Source: Streptomyces sp. MJM8645 (GTDB lineage: Bacteria > Actinomycetota > Actinomycetes > Streptomycetales > Streptomycetaceae). Taken from it: a stretch of DNA of 64,000 nt. The stretch's first letter is position 1, and each line of letters opens with the position of its first letter. Made by a program: the position numbers and the translations under genes. The notes under the pieces were generated by a model. It searched no databases. It had not been told where the DNA came from and saw nothing but the letters and a program-made list of their open reading frames with translations. The stretch is taken from the NCBI RefSeq assembly GCF_001625365.1, contig NZ_LJJF01000001.1:7241501-7305500 (forward strand), in the 5' to 3' direction. Shown here piece by piece: positions 15,393-23,899 of this stretch.

Positions 15393-16601
15393 ATGAGCAG
15401 CCACCTGCCGACCCACCGCCCGGCGGCCGGGGCCCCGGCAGTGCCGTGGAACCGGCAGCGGCTGCGCAGCAACAACGAGTGGCTGCTGCTCGAACTGCTG
15501 CGCACCGGCGGCGGCTCCTCGCGCGCCCAACTCGCCCGGGACACCGGCCTGTCCAAGCCCACCGTCTCCGCCGCCCTGGCCGCCCTGGAGCAGGCCGGGC
15601 TGGTCCGCGAGGCCGGCCGGCTGGCCCCCGAGCGCGGCCGCACCGCGGTGCTGTACGAGGTCGACCCGGCCGCCGGGCACGTGCTCGGCGTGGACATCGG
15701 GCGGGCCAGGCTGCGGGTCGCCGTCGCGGACCTCGCCGGGACGGTCGTCGCCCGCCGCGACGTGGCCAACCGGGGCCGCTCGGCGAACGCCGTCGCCGAC
15801 GCCGTGGTCGCCGCCGCCCACGAGGCCATCGCCGAGGCGGGCCTGGCCGCCGACGACATCGTGCACGCGGTGATCGGCACCCCGGGCGTGTGGGACGAGC
15901 AGCGGCGCGGCGTGCGCTACGCCACCAGCCTGCCCGGCTGGGGCCGGCCCGGCCTGTTCGACCGGATCGGGGAGGGCCTGGGGGTGGCCGTCACCGTGGC
16001 CAACGACGCCAACCTGGCCGCGCTCGGCGAGTACACCCTCGGTGCCGGCCGGGGCAGTCGGATGTTCGCCTACCTGCTGGTCGGCACCGGCCTGGGCGTC
16101 GGCGTGGTCAAGGACGGCGAACTGCTGCTCGGCGCGCACGGCGCGCTGGGCGAGATCGGCCTGGTGCCGCTGCCCGCCCGCGCCGGTGAGCCTCCGGCGA
16201 CCATCGAGCAGGAGGCCGCCGCGGACGCCGTGGTGCGCACCGCCCAGGACCTCGGGCTGGGCGGCGCGCCCACGGCCAAGCAGGTATTCGAACGGGCCCG
16301 GGCCGGCGACCCGGCGGCGGTCCGGGCCGTCGACCGTGAAGCCGGCCAACTCGCCTACGCCGTCGCCGTGTTGTCCGCCGTACTGGATCCGGACCTGGTG
16401 GTCCTCGGCGGCGGCATCGGCAACAGCGCGGACCTGCTCCTGGAGCCGCTGGAGCAGGCCCTGCACCGGATCGCCCCGATGCGTCCGACGCTTGCGCCGA
16501 GCCTGCTGGGGGAGGAGGCGGTCCTCCTCGGCGCGGTCGCCACCGCCCTGGAGACCGCGCGCCCGGAGGTGTTCGAGCGCCGGACGGCGGGGCTGCCCTA
16601 A
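15393..16601 (+). CDS. ROK-family transcriptional regulator
   Basis: A 402-residue protein starting at the ATG after GGAGG. Residues about 22-85 are a winged helix (LLRTGGGSSRAQLARDTGLS) and the rest is a sugar-kinase-like ROK fold with GVDIGRARLRVAV, NDANLAALGEY and VGTGLGVGVV. The zinc-binding CxCGxxGC motif usual in ROK proteins is missing; the corresponding stretch reads GALGEIGLVPLPARAGEP. It probably represses sugar-utilisation genes and senses a sugar or sugar phosphate; targets are not evident nearby. Confidence 0.87.
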   Translation: MSSHLPTHRPAAGAPAVPWNRQRLRSNNEWLLLELLRTGGGSSRAQLARDTGLSKPTVSAALAALEQAGLVREAGRLAPERGRTAVLYEVDPAAGHVLGVDIGRARLRVAVADLAGTVVARRDVANRGRSANAVADAVVAAAHEAIAEAGLAADDIVHAVIGTPGVWDEQRRGVRYATSLPGWGRPGLFDRIGEGLGVAVTVANDANLAALGEYTLGAGRGSRMFAYLLVGTGLGVGVVKDGELLLGAHGALGEIGLVPLPARAGEPPATIEQEAAADAVVRTAQDLGLGGAPTAKQVFERARAGDPAAVRAVDREAGQLAYAVAVLSAVLDPDLVVLGGGIGNSADLLLEPLEQALHRIAPMRPTLAPSLLGEEAVLLGAVATALETARPEVFERRTAGLP

Positions 16602-16941
16602 CGGCGGCCTGTGGCTCGGCCGACGGCTCGACCAGCCGCTCGGCCGCTCAGCCGGTGGCCAGGGTGAGGCCGTAGACGCTCAGGATCGGGTAGACGGGCT
16701 GGAAGCAGGGCCGGCAATGCCAGGAACACGCCGGATTTCCCTGCGCTCCGGCGCTATACGCCTGTTGGGGCGGTAAGCGGCTCGGCGGTTCGGCGCAGCG
16801 TGACGGCGGACCGGAGGGCGGCGACGCTCGGTGGCCGGCAGATCTCGATCTGCCAACGAGTGGGAGATCCGTGCACAGATCGTGTGCGGGCTCTGCTTGA
16901 ATCGCACACCTCATCCAAACGGAACGGAGCGTTCTCCACCC
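16602..16941. other. intergenic region with short inverted repeats
   Basis: About 340 bases between the ROK gene and a lipoprotein gene. It holds GGCAGAT-CTCG-ATCTGCC (16837-16854) and a GTGTGCG/CGCACAC pair (16882-16909), which may be operators near the lipoprotein promoter. I see no convincing gene: the short minus-strand frames here lack coding bias and ribosome sites. Confidence 0.4.
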
Positions 16942-17463
16942 ATGCCTTCACGCATACGCGGGCGTCGGCGCGCCGGCCTGGCCGGCTTCGCCGGACTCGT
17001 CCTCACCGTCGGTCTGGCGCTGACCGGTTGCGACCCGTCGGCCGCCGACGGCGGAGCCAAGGCCTCGCCCCCGGTGACCGCCCCGGCGGCCGCCACCACC
17101 CAGTCGACCCCGCCGGCCGCACCGCCCGCCGTGCCCCCGGCCAGCACGCCGCCGCCCGCGTCCGACCCCGCGCCGAGCACACCGGCCGCCCCCGCGCCGG
17201 CGGCCCCCAGCACCCACGCGCCGTCGCCCACCCCGAAGGCGCCGCAGCCGAAGACCACCACGGCCCAGCCGCCGACCGCCCCGGAGCCGCAGCACACCGC
17301 GGCGGCCGGCGGCGCGGAGTGCGAGCTCCGCTCGAACGCGGGGAACTGCTATGCGGCCGGGCAGTTCTGCCGCAACGCCGATCTCGGCAAGAGCACCCAT
17401 GACGCCAACGGGGGGATGATCTACTGCCGGATGGTCAGCGGCAAGCCGCACTGGCAGGCCTGA
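16942..17463 (+). CDS. lipoprotein with Pro-rich linker and Cys-rich C-terminal domain
   Basis: A 173-residue protein. The N terminus is a basic signal peptide ending in the lipobox LTGC, so Cys30 would be lipidated. A long Pro/Ala/Thr linker (about residues 35-125) crosses the cell wall. The C-terminal 45 residues hold four Cys (CELRSNAGNCYAAGQFCRN..YCRM) and probably form a small disulfide-linked domain. It is exported and anchored outside the membrane. Function unknown. Confidence 0.75.
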   Translation: MPSRIRGRRRAGLAGFAGLVLTVGLALTGCDPSAADGGAKASPPVTAPAAATTQSTPPAAPPAVPPASTPPPASDPAPSTPAAPAPAAPSTHAPSPTPKAPQPKTTTAQPPTAPEPQHTAAAGGAECELRSNAGNCYAAGQFCRNADLGKSTHDANGGMIYCRMVSGKPHWQA

Positions 17464-17494
17464 GCGAGGCCGACCGGGTGCGGGGGGCGAGCCG

Positions 17495-18196
17495 TCAGTT
17501 CCCGTGCCCGGTCGGCCCGTTCCCGCGGCCCGGGGGATCCTGGTCGAGCTGTCCGAGGGTGTCCCAGAACAGGTGCTCGTACGCCTGGAGCAGTCGGCCG
17601 TACTCGCGGGCCGCGGCCAGGGTCGGCTCGTCCAGCGGGTCCGGCCCGAGGGCGTCGGCGGCCTGCTGTTCGAGCGCGGTGGCGGGCTGGGCGAAGAAGT
17701 CGAAGAACGCGCAGGCCTGGTCGGGGAAGCCGTAGCGGTCGCGCAGGGCCTGCGCGATGGTGGAGCAGTAGCCGCCCCAGGCAGCGAAGTTGGTGACCAG
17801 GGCGACGGCTGCGGCGGTGGGCCCGCCGTTCAGCGCGAGCCAGGCGAGGTAGGCCGGGTAGGCCTGGCAGCCGGGCAGCGGTGGCCGGGCGGCGAGTTCG
17901 TCCGGGCCGAGGCCGCAGGCGGCGGCGAGGCCGGGCAGGGTGCGCAGCGCGGCGCTTTCGCCCTCGGCGAGGGTGGCGAACCAGGCGCTCACCGGACGGT
18001 CGGCGCTGCGGGTGGCGAGCAGCAGCAGGCTGCGCCGGTCGGAGGCGATGATCCGGTGCTGCTGGGCGGCGAGTTCGGCCAGGGTCGAGCGGGGCGCTGT
18101 GCCGTCGGCGAGCGCCGTGACGAGTGCCGGGGCGGCGTCGCCGGGCGCCAACTCGGCGCGCAGGTCGCGGATCTGGTCGAGGATCGGGTGGTTCAC
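17495..18196 (-). CDS. TenA/heme-oxygenase-like helical protein
   Basis: The GTG start follows GGAGG by six bases; a longer frame begins 36 bases upstream. The 233-residue all-helical product shows HRIIASDRRSLLLLATRSAD, a central YPAYLAWLALN and AWGGYCSTIAQALRDRYG, and ends in YEHLFWDTLGQL, the layout of TenA (thiaminase II) and related proteins. The catalytic Cys of TenA is not clearly placed, so it may be a non-thiaminase relative. It is cytoplasmic, and possibly involved in thiamine salvage or a haem-oxygenase-fold reaction. Confidence 0.6.
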   Translation of the reverse strand: MNHPILDQIRDLRAELAPGDAAPALVTALADGTAPRSTLAELAAQQHRIIASDRRSLLLLATRSADRPVSAWFATLAEGESAALRTLPGLAAACGLGPDELAARPPLPGCQAYPAYLAWLALNGGPTAAAVALVTNFAAWGGYCSTIAQALRDRYGFPDQACAFFDFFAQPATALEQQAADALGPDPLDEPTLAAAREYGRLLQAYEHLFWDTLGQLDQDPPGRGNGPTGHGN

Positions 18197-18287
18197 CGGT
18201 GCCTCCGTGGTGCGGTTCGGTCCCGGTGCCATTCCTACCGCCTGGCGGGGCCCGGTCGGCGGCGACAGGCCGGGGCGGGCCCGGGTT

Positions 18288-18319
18288 GCTCCCGGCCCCG
18301 CGGGTGCGGGGCCGGGAGC
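18288..18319 (-). terminator. terminator-like hairpin
   Basis: A perfect 14-bp stem (GCTCCCGGCCCCGC and complement) with a GGGT loop lies about 20 bases beyond the stop codon of the minus-strand lipoprotein gene. Confidence 0.8.
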
Positions 18320-18338
18320 GGGCGGTGCGGTAGGTGGC

Positions 18339-18740
18339 TCAGGACCCGGCGCAGGCGCTGGTCACGTCGCCGGCGGCGTCGGTGATCGCCCCGATGTCGG
18401 GCATCTTGCCCTTGGAGACGTTGTCCTGGGCGCTGGAGACGGCCTTGTTCAGCTTGTCGGTGGCCTTGTCGAGCTTGTCCCCGCTGTTGTGGTCGCGGAG
18501 CTTCTTGATGTCGTCGCCGACCTTCTTCAGGGCGTCGGCGGTGTGCTTGCGGCGCTCCTGGTCGGTGAGTTGGCCGACGTTGATGGCCGATGAGGCGAGG
18601 TCCTGGATGTCGCCGGTGATGCTGACGGCCTGTTTGCCGCAGTCGAGTGCCTGGTCGACGTCCTTGCATGCGCTGAGTAGTGGAGCGGTGGCGAGCAGCG
18701 CGAGTGCGGCGGCGGCCAGTCGGTACGGTTTCCTTGTCAT
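18339..18740 (-). CDS. helical lipoprotein, 133 aa
   Basis: The signal peptide MTRKPYRLAAAALALLATAP ends in the lipobox LLSAC, so Cys25 is the lipidation site. The mature part is charged and helical (LKKVGDDIKKLRDHNSGDKL) with two further Cys, near CGKQAV and at the end in SACAGS, which could form a disulfide. It is likely a small surface lipoprotein of unknown role. A strong hairpin follows the gene. Confidence 0.75.
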   Translation of the reverse strand: MTRKPYRLAAAALALLATAPLLSACKDVDQALDCGKQAVSITGDIQDLASSAINVGQLTDQERRKHTADALKKVGDDIKKLRDHNSGDKLDKATDKLNKAVSSAQDNVSKGKMPDIGAITDAAGDVTSACAGS

Positions 18741-18945
18741 GTCTGTATCCCTCCCGCCGGCAACAACGCCTGATCGCCCACTCGTGGTTCCGCCCGATCG
18801 GGTGAATCATGGGTGAACCTTTACTGTCGGCCAGGAACGGGAGTTGATGGAACATCAGATTCCGGGCTCGAATTCGCCGAATTCACCGATGTCACCGACT
18901 TCACGTCAGGGGCCCTGCCCCATGACGTGAAGTCGGCTGCGGGTA

Positions 18946-19845
18946 CTACCGGTTGGCCGGTTCGGACAGGTCGCGCACCAGTCCGGCGAGGGTCGGGGTG
19001 TCGACCCCGTGCGCGGCGGCGGCCCGCAGGACGGCGCCGCCGATGGCGTCCAGTTCGATCGGACGGCCGGCCTCCACGTCGCGCTGCATCGAGGACTTCA
19101 TCGACCCGGGCACCCGGTCGAAGGCGGTGAGCAGTGCCTGTGCGTCCGCCGGGGCGCCCGCCGCGCCGGAGACGGCCGCGATCTCGTCGAGGACGGTGAG
19201 CAGTTCGGACCGGTGCTCGGTGCGCACGACGCCGACCTCGCTGCGGTGGCGGGTGGTGAGCAGCGCGAACGGGGCGAGGAAGGAGAGCTTGCTCCAGAGC
19301 ATCGCGGTCTCGTCCTCGCGCAGCGTGACATCGAGGCCGGCGCGCCGCAGCCGATCGGCCAAGTCCGCTACCGGTCCGGCCAGTTCGAGCACCGCGAAGG
19401 GGCTGGTGTGCTCGATCCGCCCGGGCGCGGTCCGAGTGGCCTCGACCCGGATCGTGCCGGCCGCGACCTGCCCGGCCGGGTAGCGCTCGCGCAGCGCCGC
19501 GACGTGGTCGATTCCGTTGAGCAGCGGTACCACGACGGCGGAGCCGAGGGCCTGCGGCGGCATCCGGTCGAGCGCGTCGGCCAGCGCCGTCGCCTTGACG
19601 GTCACGAACGCGGCGTCGACCGGCTCGCGCAGTTCGGTGGAGGCCTCGACCCGGGCGGTGAAATCGCCGAACTGCCCACTGCGGACGTGCAGTCCGTCCC
19701 GGTTGAGGACGGCGGCGGTCTCCTCGCCGGCCAGGCAGATCACCCGGTGCCCGGCGCGCGCGAGCAGGCCGCCGATCAGGCCGCCGACGCCGCCAGGTCC
19801 GAGGACGGCGATGGTCGAGGGAGTGGTCGCGGGGGTGGTGGTCAT
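18946..19845 (-). CDS. panE: ketopantoate reductase family (ApbA/PanE)
   Basis: A 299-residue protein whose ATG follows CAGGAG by five bases. The N-terminal Rossmann motif is VLGPGGVGGLIGG. VTVKATAL carries the conserved Lys, NGIDHV follows, and the C-terminal helical domain has LWSKLSFLAPFALLT and the conserved SMKSSMQRDVEAGRPIELD. The family reduces 2-dehydropantoate to pantoate with NADPH for CoA synthesis, although many actinobacterial paralogues have other substrates. Confidence 0.85.
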   Translation of the reverse strand: MTTTPATTPSTIAVLGPGGVGGLIGGLLARAGHRVICLAGEETAAVLNRDGLHVRSGQFGDFTARVEASTELREPVDAAFVTVKATALADALDRMPPQALGSAVVVPLLNGIDHVAALRERYPAGQVAAGTIRVEATRTAPGRIEHTSPFAVLELAGPVADLADRLRRAGLDVTLREDETAMLWSKLSFLAPFALLTTRHRSEVGVVRTEHRSELLTVLDEIAAVSGAAGAPADAQALLTAFDRVPGSMKSSMQRDVEAGRPIELDAIGGAVLRAAAAHGVDTPTLAGLVRDLSEPANR

Positions 19846-19900
19846 GTCGACTCCTGGTGAGGGGGTGAGGGGTGGTGGGTTTCCGAGGAACGGCCCGACG

Positions 19901-19950
19901 AACCGGCCCCGAGGAACCGGCCCCGAGGAACCGGCCCCGAGGAACCGGCC
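19901..19950. repeat. 14-bp tandem repeat (3.5 copies)
   Basis: AACCGGCCCCGAGG repeats exactly at 19901, 19915 and 19929, with a partial copy at 19943. It lies between the panE-type gene and the next minus-strand gene, within the region upstream of panE. Confidence 0.7.
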
Positions 19951-19977
19951 GGTGGGTGCCACGGCCCGGCGGCCCGG

Positions 19978-20517
19978 TCATGGCGCCGCCTCGTCCGGGG
20001 CGGCGGGGGCCGCGGAGGAGAGGGAGACGAGGCCGAAGGTGAACGGCGGTTCGTGGCGCGGCTTCCGCCCGCCGGCCGGGGTCCAGCGCACGGGGTTGTT
20101 TCGGCTGAGGCGCAGCGTGTCGTACCGGACGTTGCCGTGGACGGGGTCGGGGACGGGCAGGCCTTCGGCGCGCAGCGCCTCGACCACCTCGTGGGCCGGC
20201 CAGCCGAAGACGTCGATGCCGTGGAGGCCGACCGGGCAGGCGGCCGCACCCTCCACCGGCTCCACCGGGCAGCGCGACAGGAAGACGGCCCGGAGGTGCT
20301 CGCCCGGGCCCGAGCAGAGGGTGACGCCGACCCCGGGCAGGGTGAAGTGCAGCGCCCAGTTGGAGCCGCAGACGAAGGTGGGGTGCACACCGCCCGGGAG
20401 CGCCTCGCGGTGCGGGGCCAGCAGGCGGCGGACCGTCGCCTCGGTGAGGCCGAAGCGCAGTTCGGGCAGCGGCGCGGGCAGGCGGACGCCGTGGCCGGGC
20501 AGCAGGTCGATGGTCAC
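19978..20517 (-). CDS. hypothetical protein, 179 aa
   Basis: The likely start is a GTG giving MTIDLLPGHGVRLPAPLPEL. The protein looks like a compact alpha/beta domain with no signal peptide. It contains FGLTEATVRRLLAPHREA, a central FVCGSNWALHFTLPGVGVTL and FGWPAHEVVEALRAEG, suggesting two similar halves that each join a strand to an amphipathic helix. Family not recognised. The same-strand kinase gene upstream ends about 180 bases before it. Confidence 0.6.
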   Translation of the reverse strand: MTIDLLPGHGVRLPAPLPELRFGLTEATVRRLLAPHREALPGGVHPTFVCGSNWALHFTLPGVGVTLCSGPGEHLRAVFLSRCPVEPVEGAAACPVGLHGIDVFGWPAHEVVEALRAEGLPVPDPVHGNVRYDTLRLSRNNPVRWTPAGGRKPRHEPPFTFGLVSLSSAAPAAPDEAAP

Positions 20518-20696
20518 CCGTTCATGATCCCTCGTCGGATGGGCGGCGCGGGGCCCGGGGCGGGTGAGGCTCGGCTCGCGGGCGTACCGCGGCGGTGGCC
20601 CGAGCCGCGTCCTGCCGTCGGGCGTCGCGGCCGGTGAGCGGCGGCACCGACTCGCCGGGCGGGAGGCCGGCGGGCCCACCGCCCACCGTTGCCGGG

Positions 20697-22871
20697 TCAG
20701 CCGGCCGTCAGGCCGTTCAGCGCGTCGGTGACCTGACGGGCGAGGGCGGGCGGCAGCGCGGCGTAGCCCGACTGCGTCGCGGCCGGCTGGCCGGCGGCGC
20801 TCACCGCGTGGGAGAGCAGGCCTGTCAGTGCCCGGGTCGGGTGGTTGTCGCGGTTGTCCGGTGCGTCGGTGCCGCAGAACACCGCGTAGCCGACCTGGAC
20901 GAGCGGGTACGCGCCGGAGCCGGGGTTCGCGTAGTCGACGTCGACTGTCAGGTCGGTGCCCGTGCCGGTGACCTTGGCGCCGACCAGGGCAGCGGTGGCG
21001 GCCTCGGTGGTGGCGGCCACCGGGCCGGAGCCGGCGGACAGTTTGGCGGTCCGCAACCCGCCGGCGTCCTTGAGCGGGAGGAAGGCGATCGCGCCGGACT
21101 TGCCGGCCACCGTCGAGTGGACGGCGCCGAGGTCGCCGACCGTCAGACCGCCCATCGCCTGAGCGGGCCAGGAGTGGGCGACCGTCGGGTACGGCCAGGC
21201 GGCGGGCGCGGCCTTGGCGAGGTAGCGGGTGAAGCCGAGCGTGATCGGCGACACGCCCGACGGGTGGACCGCGGTGATGGCCGTGTCGGGCAGCACCCGG
21301 CCGGGGTTGAGCGTGGCGATCGCAGGGTCCCGCCAGCTGGTGATCTGGCTGTTGAAGATCCGGGCCACCGTCGGGGCGTCCAGCACCAGCGAGTCGAGCC
21401 CGGGGACGTTGTAGACGACCGCGATCGGCAGGGCGGCGAGCGGGAGTTGGGCGGGCCGGGCGGCCGTGCACCGCTTGCCGAGGCCGGCGGCCTCGTCGCC
21501 GAGGGGTGCGTCGTCGAGGGTGACGGCGTCGACCTGGCCGGCGACGAACTGTTGGCCGGCGGTGCCGCTCACGTCGGTGGCGGTCACGTTCGCGGTGGGG
21601 CACGCCTGGTGGTAGTCGGCCGTCCAACGGCTCATGACGGTCTCCAACGGGCCGTCTCCGCCCACGACAGCGCGGGCCGAGGGGCAGTCGGGCGGGCCGG
21701 ACTGGCCTGAGTGGCCTGACTGGCCGGGAGTGGACGGCGCCGAGGCGGCCGGGGGCAGGGCACCGGCACCGCCGTTGTCCTTCTCCTTCTGCCGCAGCAG
21801 GACGGCCGTGCCGCCGGCCGCGGCCAACGCGACGGCGACCGCGACGACGAGCGCGGCCGTCCGGCGGCGTGGCCGGGGGACGGCGGGGCCGGTCGGTGCC
21901 GGTATGACGGGGGGCCCGGCGGGCGGGGGGAAGGCGGGCGCGAGGGGTGCCGAGCGGACGTCCGGCTCGGGCGGAACGGGCGGAACGGGCGGCACGGCGG
22001 GCCGCTCCCACACGGTCGCGGGCCGGGTGTCGGGCGCGGCCGGGGGAGGCTCCACGCCCGCGACGGACCACGTCAGCAACGTCTCCAGGGTAGGCCGTCG
22101 GGTCGGCTCCTTGGCGAGGCAGGCCGCGACCATCAGGAGCAGCTCCGCCGCCAGCCCGGCGAGGTCCGGCTCCTCGTAGACGACCCGGAAGCCCACCGCG
22201 TGCGAGGAGTCCGCGCCGAACGGACCGCGCCCGGTGCCCGCGAAGGCCAGTACCGAACCGAGCGCGAACACGTCGGTGGCCGGGCTGGTGTCGCCGTGCC
22301 GGAACTGCTCCGGCGCCATGAACGGCGGTGTGCCGACGGCGACTCCGGTGCTGGTGAGCTGGGTGCCGTCCAGGGCGCGGGCGATGCCGAAGTCGATCAC
22401 GCGGGGGCCGTCCTCGGCAAGCAGGACGTTGCCGGGCTTGAGGTCCCGGTGCACCAGCCCGGCGCGATGGATGTCCCGCAGCGCCTCCGCGAGGCCCGTC
22501 GCCAGCCGCCGTACCTCCGGCGGGCTCAACGGGCCCTGCCGGGCGATCCGTTCGGCCAGCGAAGGGCCCGGGACGTACAGGGTGGCCAGCCAGGGCGACG
22601 GGGCGTCGGGGTCCGCGTCGACGACGGGCGCGGTGAACGCCCCGCTCACCCGGCGGGCGGCCTCGACCTCGTGCCGGAACCGGGCCCGGAACTCTTCGTC
22701 CCCGGCGAGCTCGGGGCGGATCACCTTGAGTGCCACCTGCCGCCCGGACAGTGACCGCGCGCGGTACACGACGCCCATGCCGCCCGCACCGATCCGGCCC
22801 TCCAGCCGGTACCCGCCGATCTCGCGCGGATCGTTCTCCAGCAAGGTCACGTGACCCCCGTCCTCAGACAT
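20697..22871 (-). CDS. Ser/Thr protein kinase fused to extracellular PstS-like binding domain
   Basis: A 724-residue receptor kinase. Residues 21-270 are a Hanks-type kinase: GAGGMGVV loop, Lys49, HRDLKPGN with catalytic Asp143, DFG at 160-162 and MAPEQF. A Pro-rich linker (285-342) leads to a membrane helix near 348-369. Residues about 400-720 are outside the cell and resemble phosphate-type periplasmic binding proteins (VVGGDGPLETVMSRWTADYH, SGTAGQQF, IFNSQITSWRDP, PLKDAGGL). Mycobacterial PknD-type kinases use beta-propellers; a PstS-like sensor is unusual. It may link external phosphate or another ligand to Ser/Thr phosphorylation. Ligand unknown. Confidence 0.85.
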   Translation of the reverse strand: MSEDGGHVTLLENDPREIGGYRLEGRIGAGGMGVVYRARSLSGRQVALKVIRPELAGDEEFRARFRHEVEAARRVSGAFTAPVVDADPDAPSPWLATLYVPGPSLAERIARQGPLSPPEVRRLATGLAEALRDIHRAGLVHRDLKPGNVLLAEDGPRVIDFGIARALDGTQLTSTGVAVGTPPFMAPEQFRHGDTSPATDVFALGSVLAFAGTGRGPFGADSSHAVGFRVVYEEPDLAGLAAELLLMVAACLAKEPTRRPTLETLLTWSVAGVEPPPAAPDTRPATVWERPAVPPVPPVPPEPDVRSAPLAPAFPPPAGPPVIPAPTGPAVPRPRRRTAALVVAVAVALAAAGGTAVLLRQKEKDNGGAGALPPAASAPSTPGQSGHSGQSGPPDCPSARAVVGGDGPLETVMSRWTADYHQACPTANVTATDVSGTAGQQFVAGQVDAVTLDDAPLGDEAAGLGKRCTAARPAQLPLAALPIAVVYNVPGLDSLVLDAPTVARIFNSQITSWRDPAIATLNPGRVLPDTAITAVHPSGVSPITLGFTRYLAKAAPAAWPYPTVAHSWPAQAMGGLTVGDLGAVHSTVAGKSGAIAFLPLKDAGGLRTAKLSAGSGPVAATTEAATAALVGAKVTGTGTDLTVDVDYANPGSGAYPLVQVGYAVFCGTDAPDNRDNHPTRALTGLLSHAVSAAGQPAATQSGYAALPPALARQVTDALNGLTAG

Positions 22872-23041
22872 CCGTCCCCCGTCCCCCGGTCAAACGGGAG
22901 CCAGCCTAGTACCGCACCGGCGGGCGCCGTGACGGTGGCTCGGGTCGGTCGACCTCGACCTCGACGGTGCCGGGGTGGGAGGGGACCGGGACGGCCTCGA
23001 CCCGACGTACGCGTCCTGGGTCCGGAGGTAGGACCACCTGC

Positions 23042-23063
23042 GGGGTTCGGTTTTCCGAACCCC
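23042..23063. promoter_or_regulatory. inverted repeat upstream of ABC transporter
   Basis: GGGGTTCGG-TTTT-CCGAACCCC is a perfect 9-bp stem, followed by a second smaller dyad (ATTGGG/CCCAAT). It lies between the kinase start and the ABC genes and could be an operator or a leader hairpin. Confidence 0.5.
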
Positions 23064-23128
23064 GAATTGGGGGGCCAGCCCAATCGATTGTGCGGCCGTT
23101 CATGTCCAGGATGGAGGGCATGAACGGG

Positions 23129-23899
23129 ATGACGACAGCCGCCGTGGCGGCGAGCGGTGAGGTGGCGGGCGCGGCCCTGACCGGGGACGGGCTGCACCGG
23201 GAGTACGGGCGGGGCGCGGCCGCCGTCCGGGCGCTGCGGGGGGTGTCCGTGGCCTTCGCGCCGGGGACGTTCACGGCGGTGATGGGGCCCTCGGGTTCCG
23301 GCAAGACGACGCTGCTGCACTGCCTCGCGGGGATGGACCGCCCCACCCGGGGCATCGTCCGCTGGGGTGGGACGGAGGTGTCCCGGCTGCCCGAGCGGCG
23401 GCTCGCGCAGCTGCGCCGCACCAGGGTGGGGTTCGTGTTCCAGGCGTTCAACCTGATGCCCGCGATGACCGTCGCGCAGAACGTCGAACTTCCCGGGCGG
23501 CTCGCGGGGGCGCGGCCGGACCGGGCGCAGGTGCGGGAGGCGCTCGCCAGGGTCGGCCTGTCCGGGCGGGAGCGGCACCGGCCCGGGCAGCTGTCCGGCG
23601 GCCAGCAGCAGCGGGTGGCGATCGCCCGGGCGCTGGTCGCGCGGCCGGCCGTGCTGTTCGCGGACGAGCCGACCGGCGCGCTCGACCGGGCGACCGGGCA
23701 CGACGTCCTCGACCTGCTGCGTTCCGGTGTGGACCTGGACGGGCGGACGTGTGTGATGGTCACCCACGATCCGGTGGCCGCCGGCTACGCGGACCGCGTG
23801 CTGCTGCTGGCCGACGGGCTGCTGGTGGACGAGCTCGACCGGCCGACCGCCGCACAGGTCGGCGAGCGGCTGAGCCGGCTGGGCGGGGGAGCACGATGA
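23129..23899 (+). CDS. ABC transporter ATP-binding protein (MacB/LolD type)
   Basis: A 256-residue ATPase with Walker A GPSGSGKTT, Q-loop FVFQAFNLMP, signature LSGGQQQRVAIARAL, Walker B VLFADEPTGALD and switch His in VTHDP. The Q-loop and GALD wording place it with FtsX-coupled exporters. Of four in-frame ATGs I chose the last (MTTAAVAASG), ten bases after GGAGGG. It overlaps the permease gene by four bases (ATGA), so the two are translationally coupled. Confidence 0.9.
   Translation: MTTAAVAASGEVAGAALTGDGLHREYGRGAAAVRALRGVSVAFAPGTFTAVMGPSGSGKTTLLHCLAGMDRPTRGIVRWGGTEVSRLPERRLAQLRRTRVGFVFQAFNLMPAMTVAQNVELPGRLAGARPDRAQVREALARVGLSGRERHRPGQLSGGQQQRVAIARALVARPAVLFADEPTGALDRATGHDVLDLLRSGVDLDGRTCVMVTHDPVAAGYADRVLLLADGLLVDELDRPTAAQVGERLSRLGGGAR

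Noticed and set aside
16648-16914. An 88-codon minus-strand ORF between the ROK and lipoprotein genes
   Set aside because: No ribosome site, atypical codon bias, and overlapping alternative frames of equal length; not convincing as a gene.
19901-19950. CRISPR-like array
   Set aside because: The 14-bp units are directly adjacent with no spacers; this is a simple tandem repeat.
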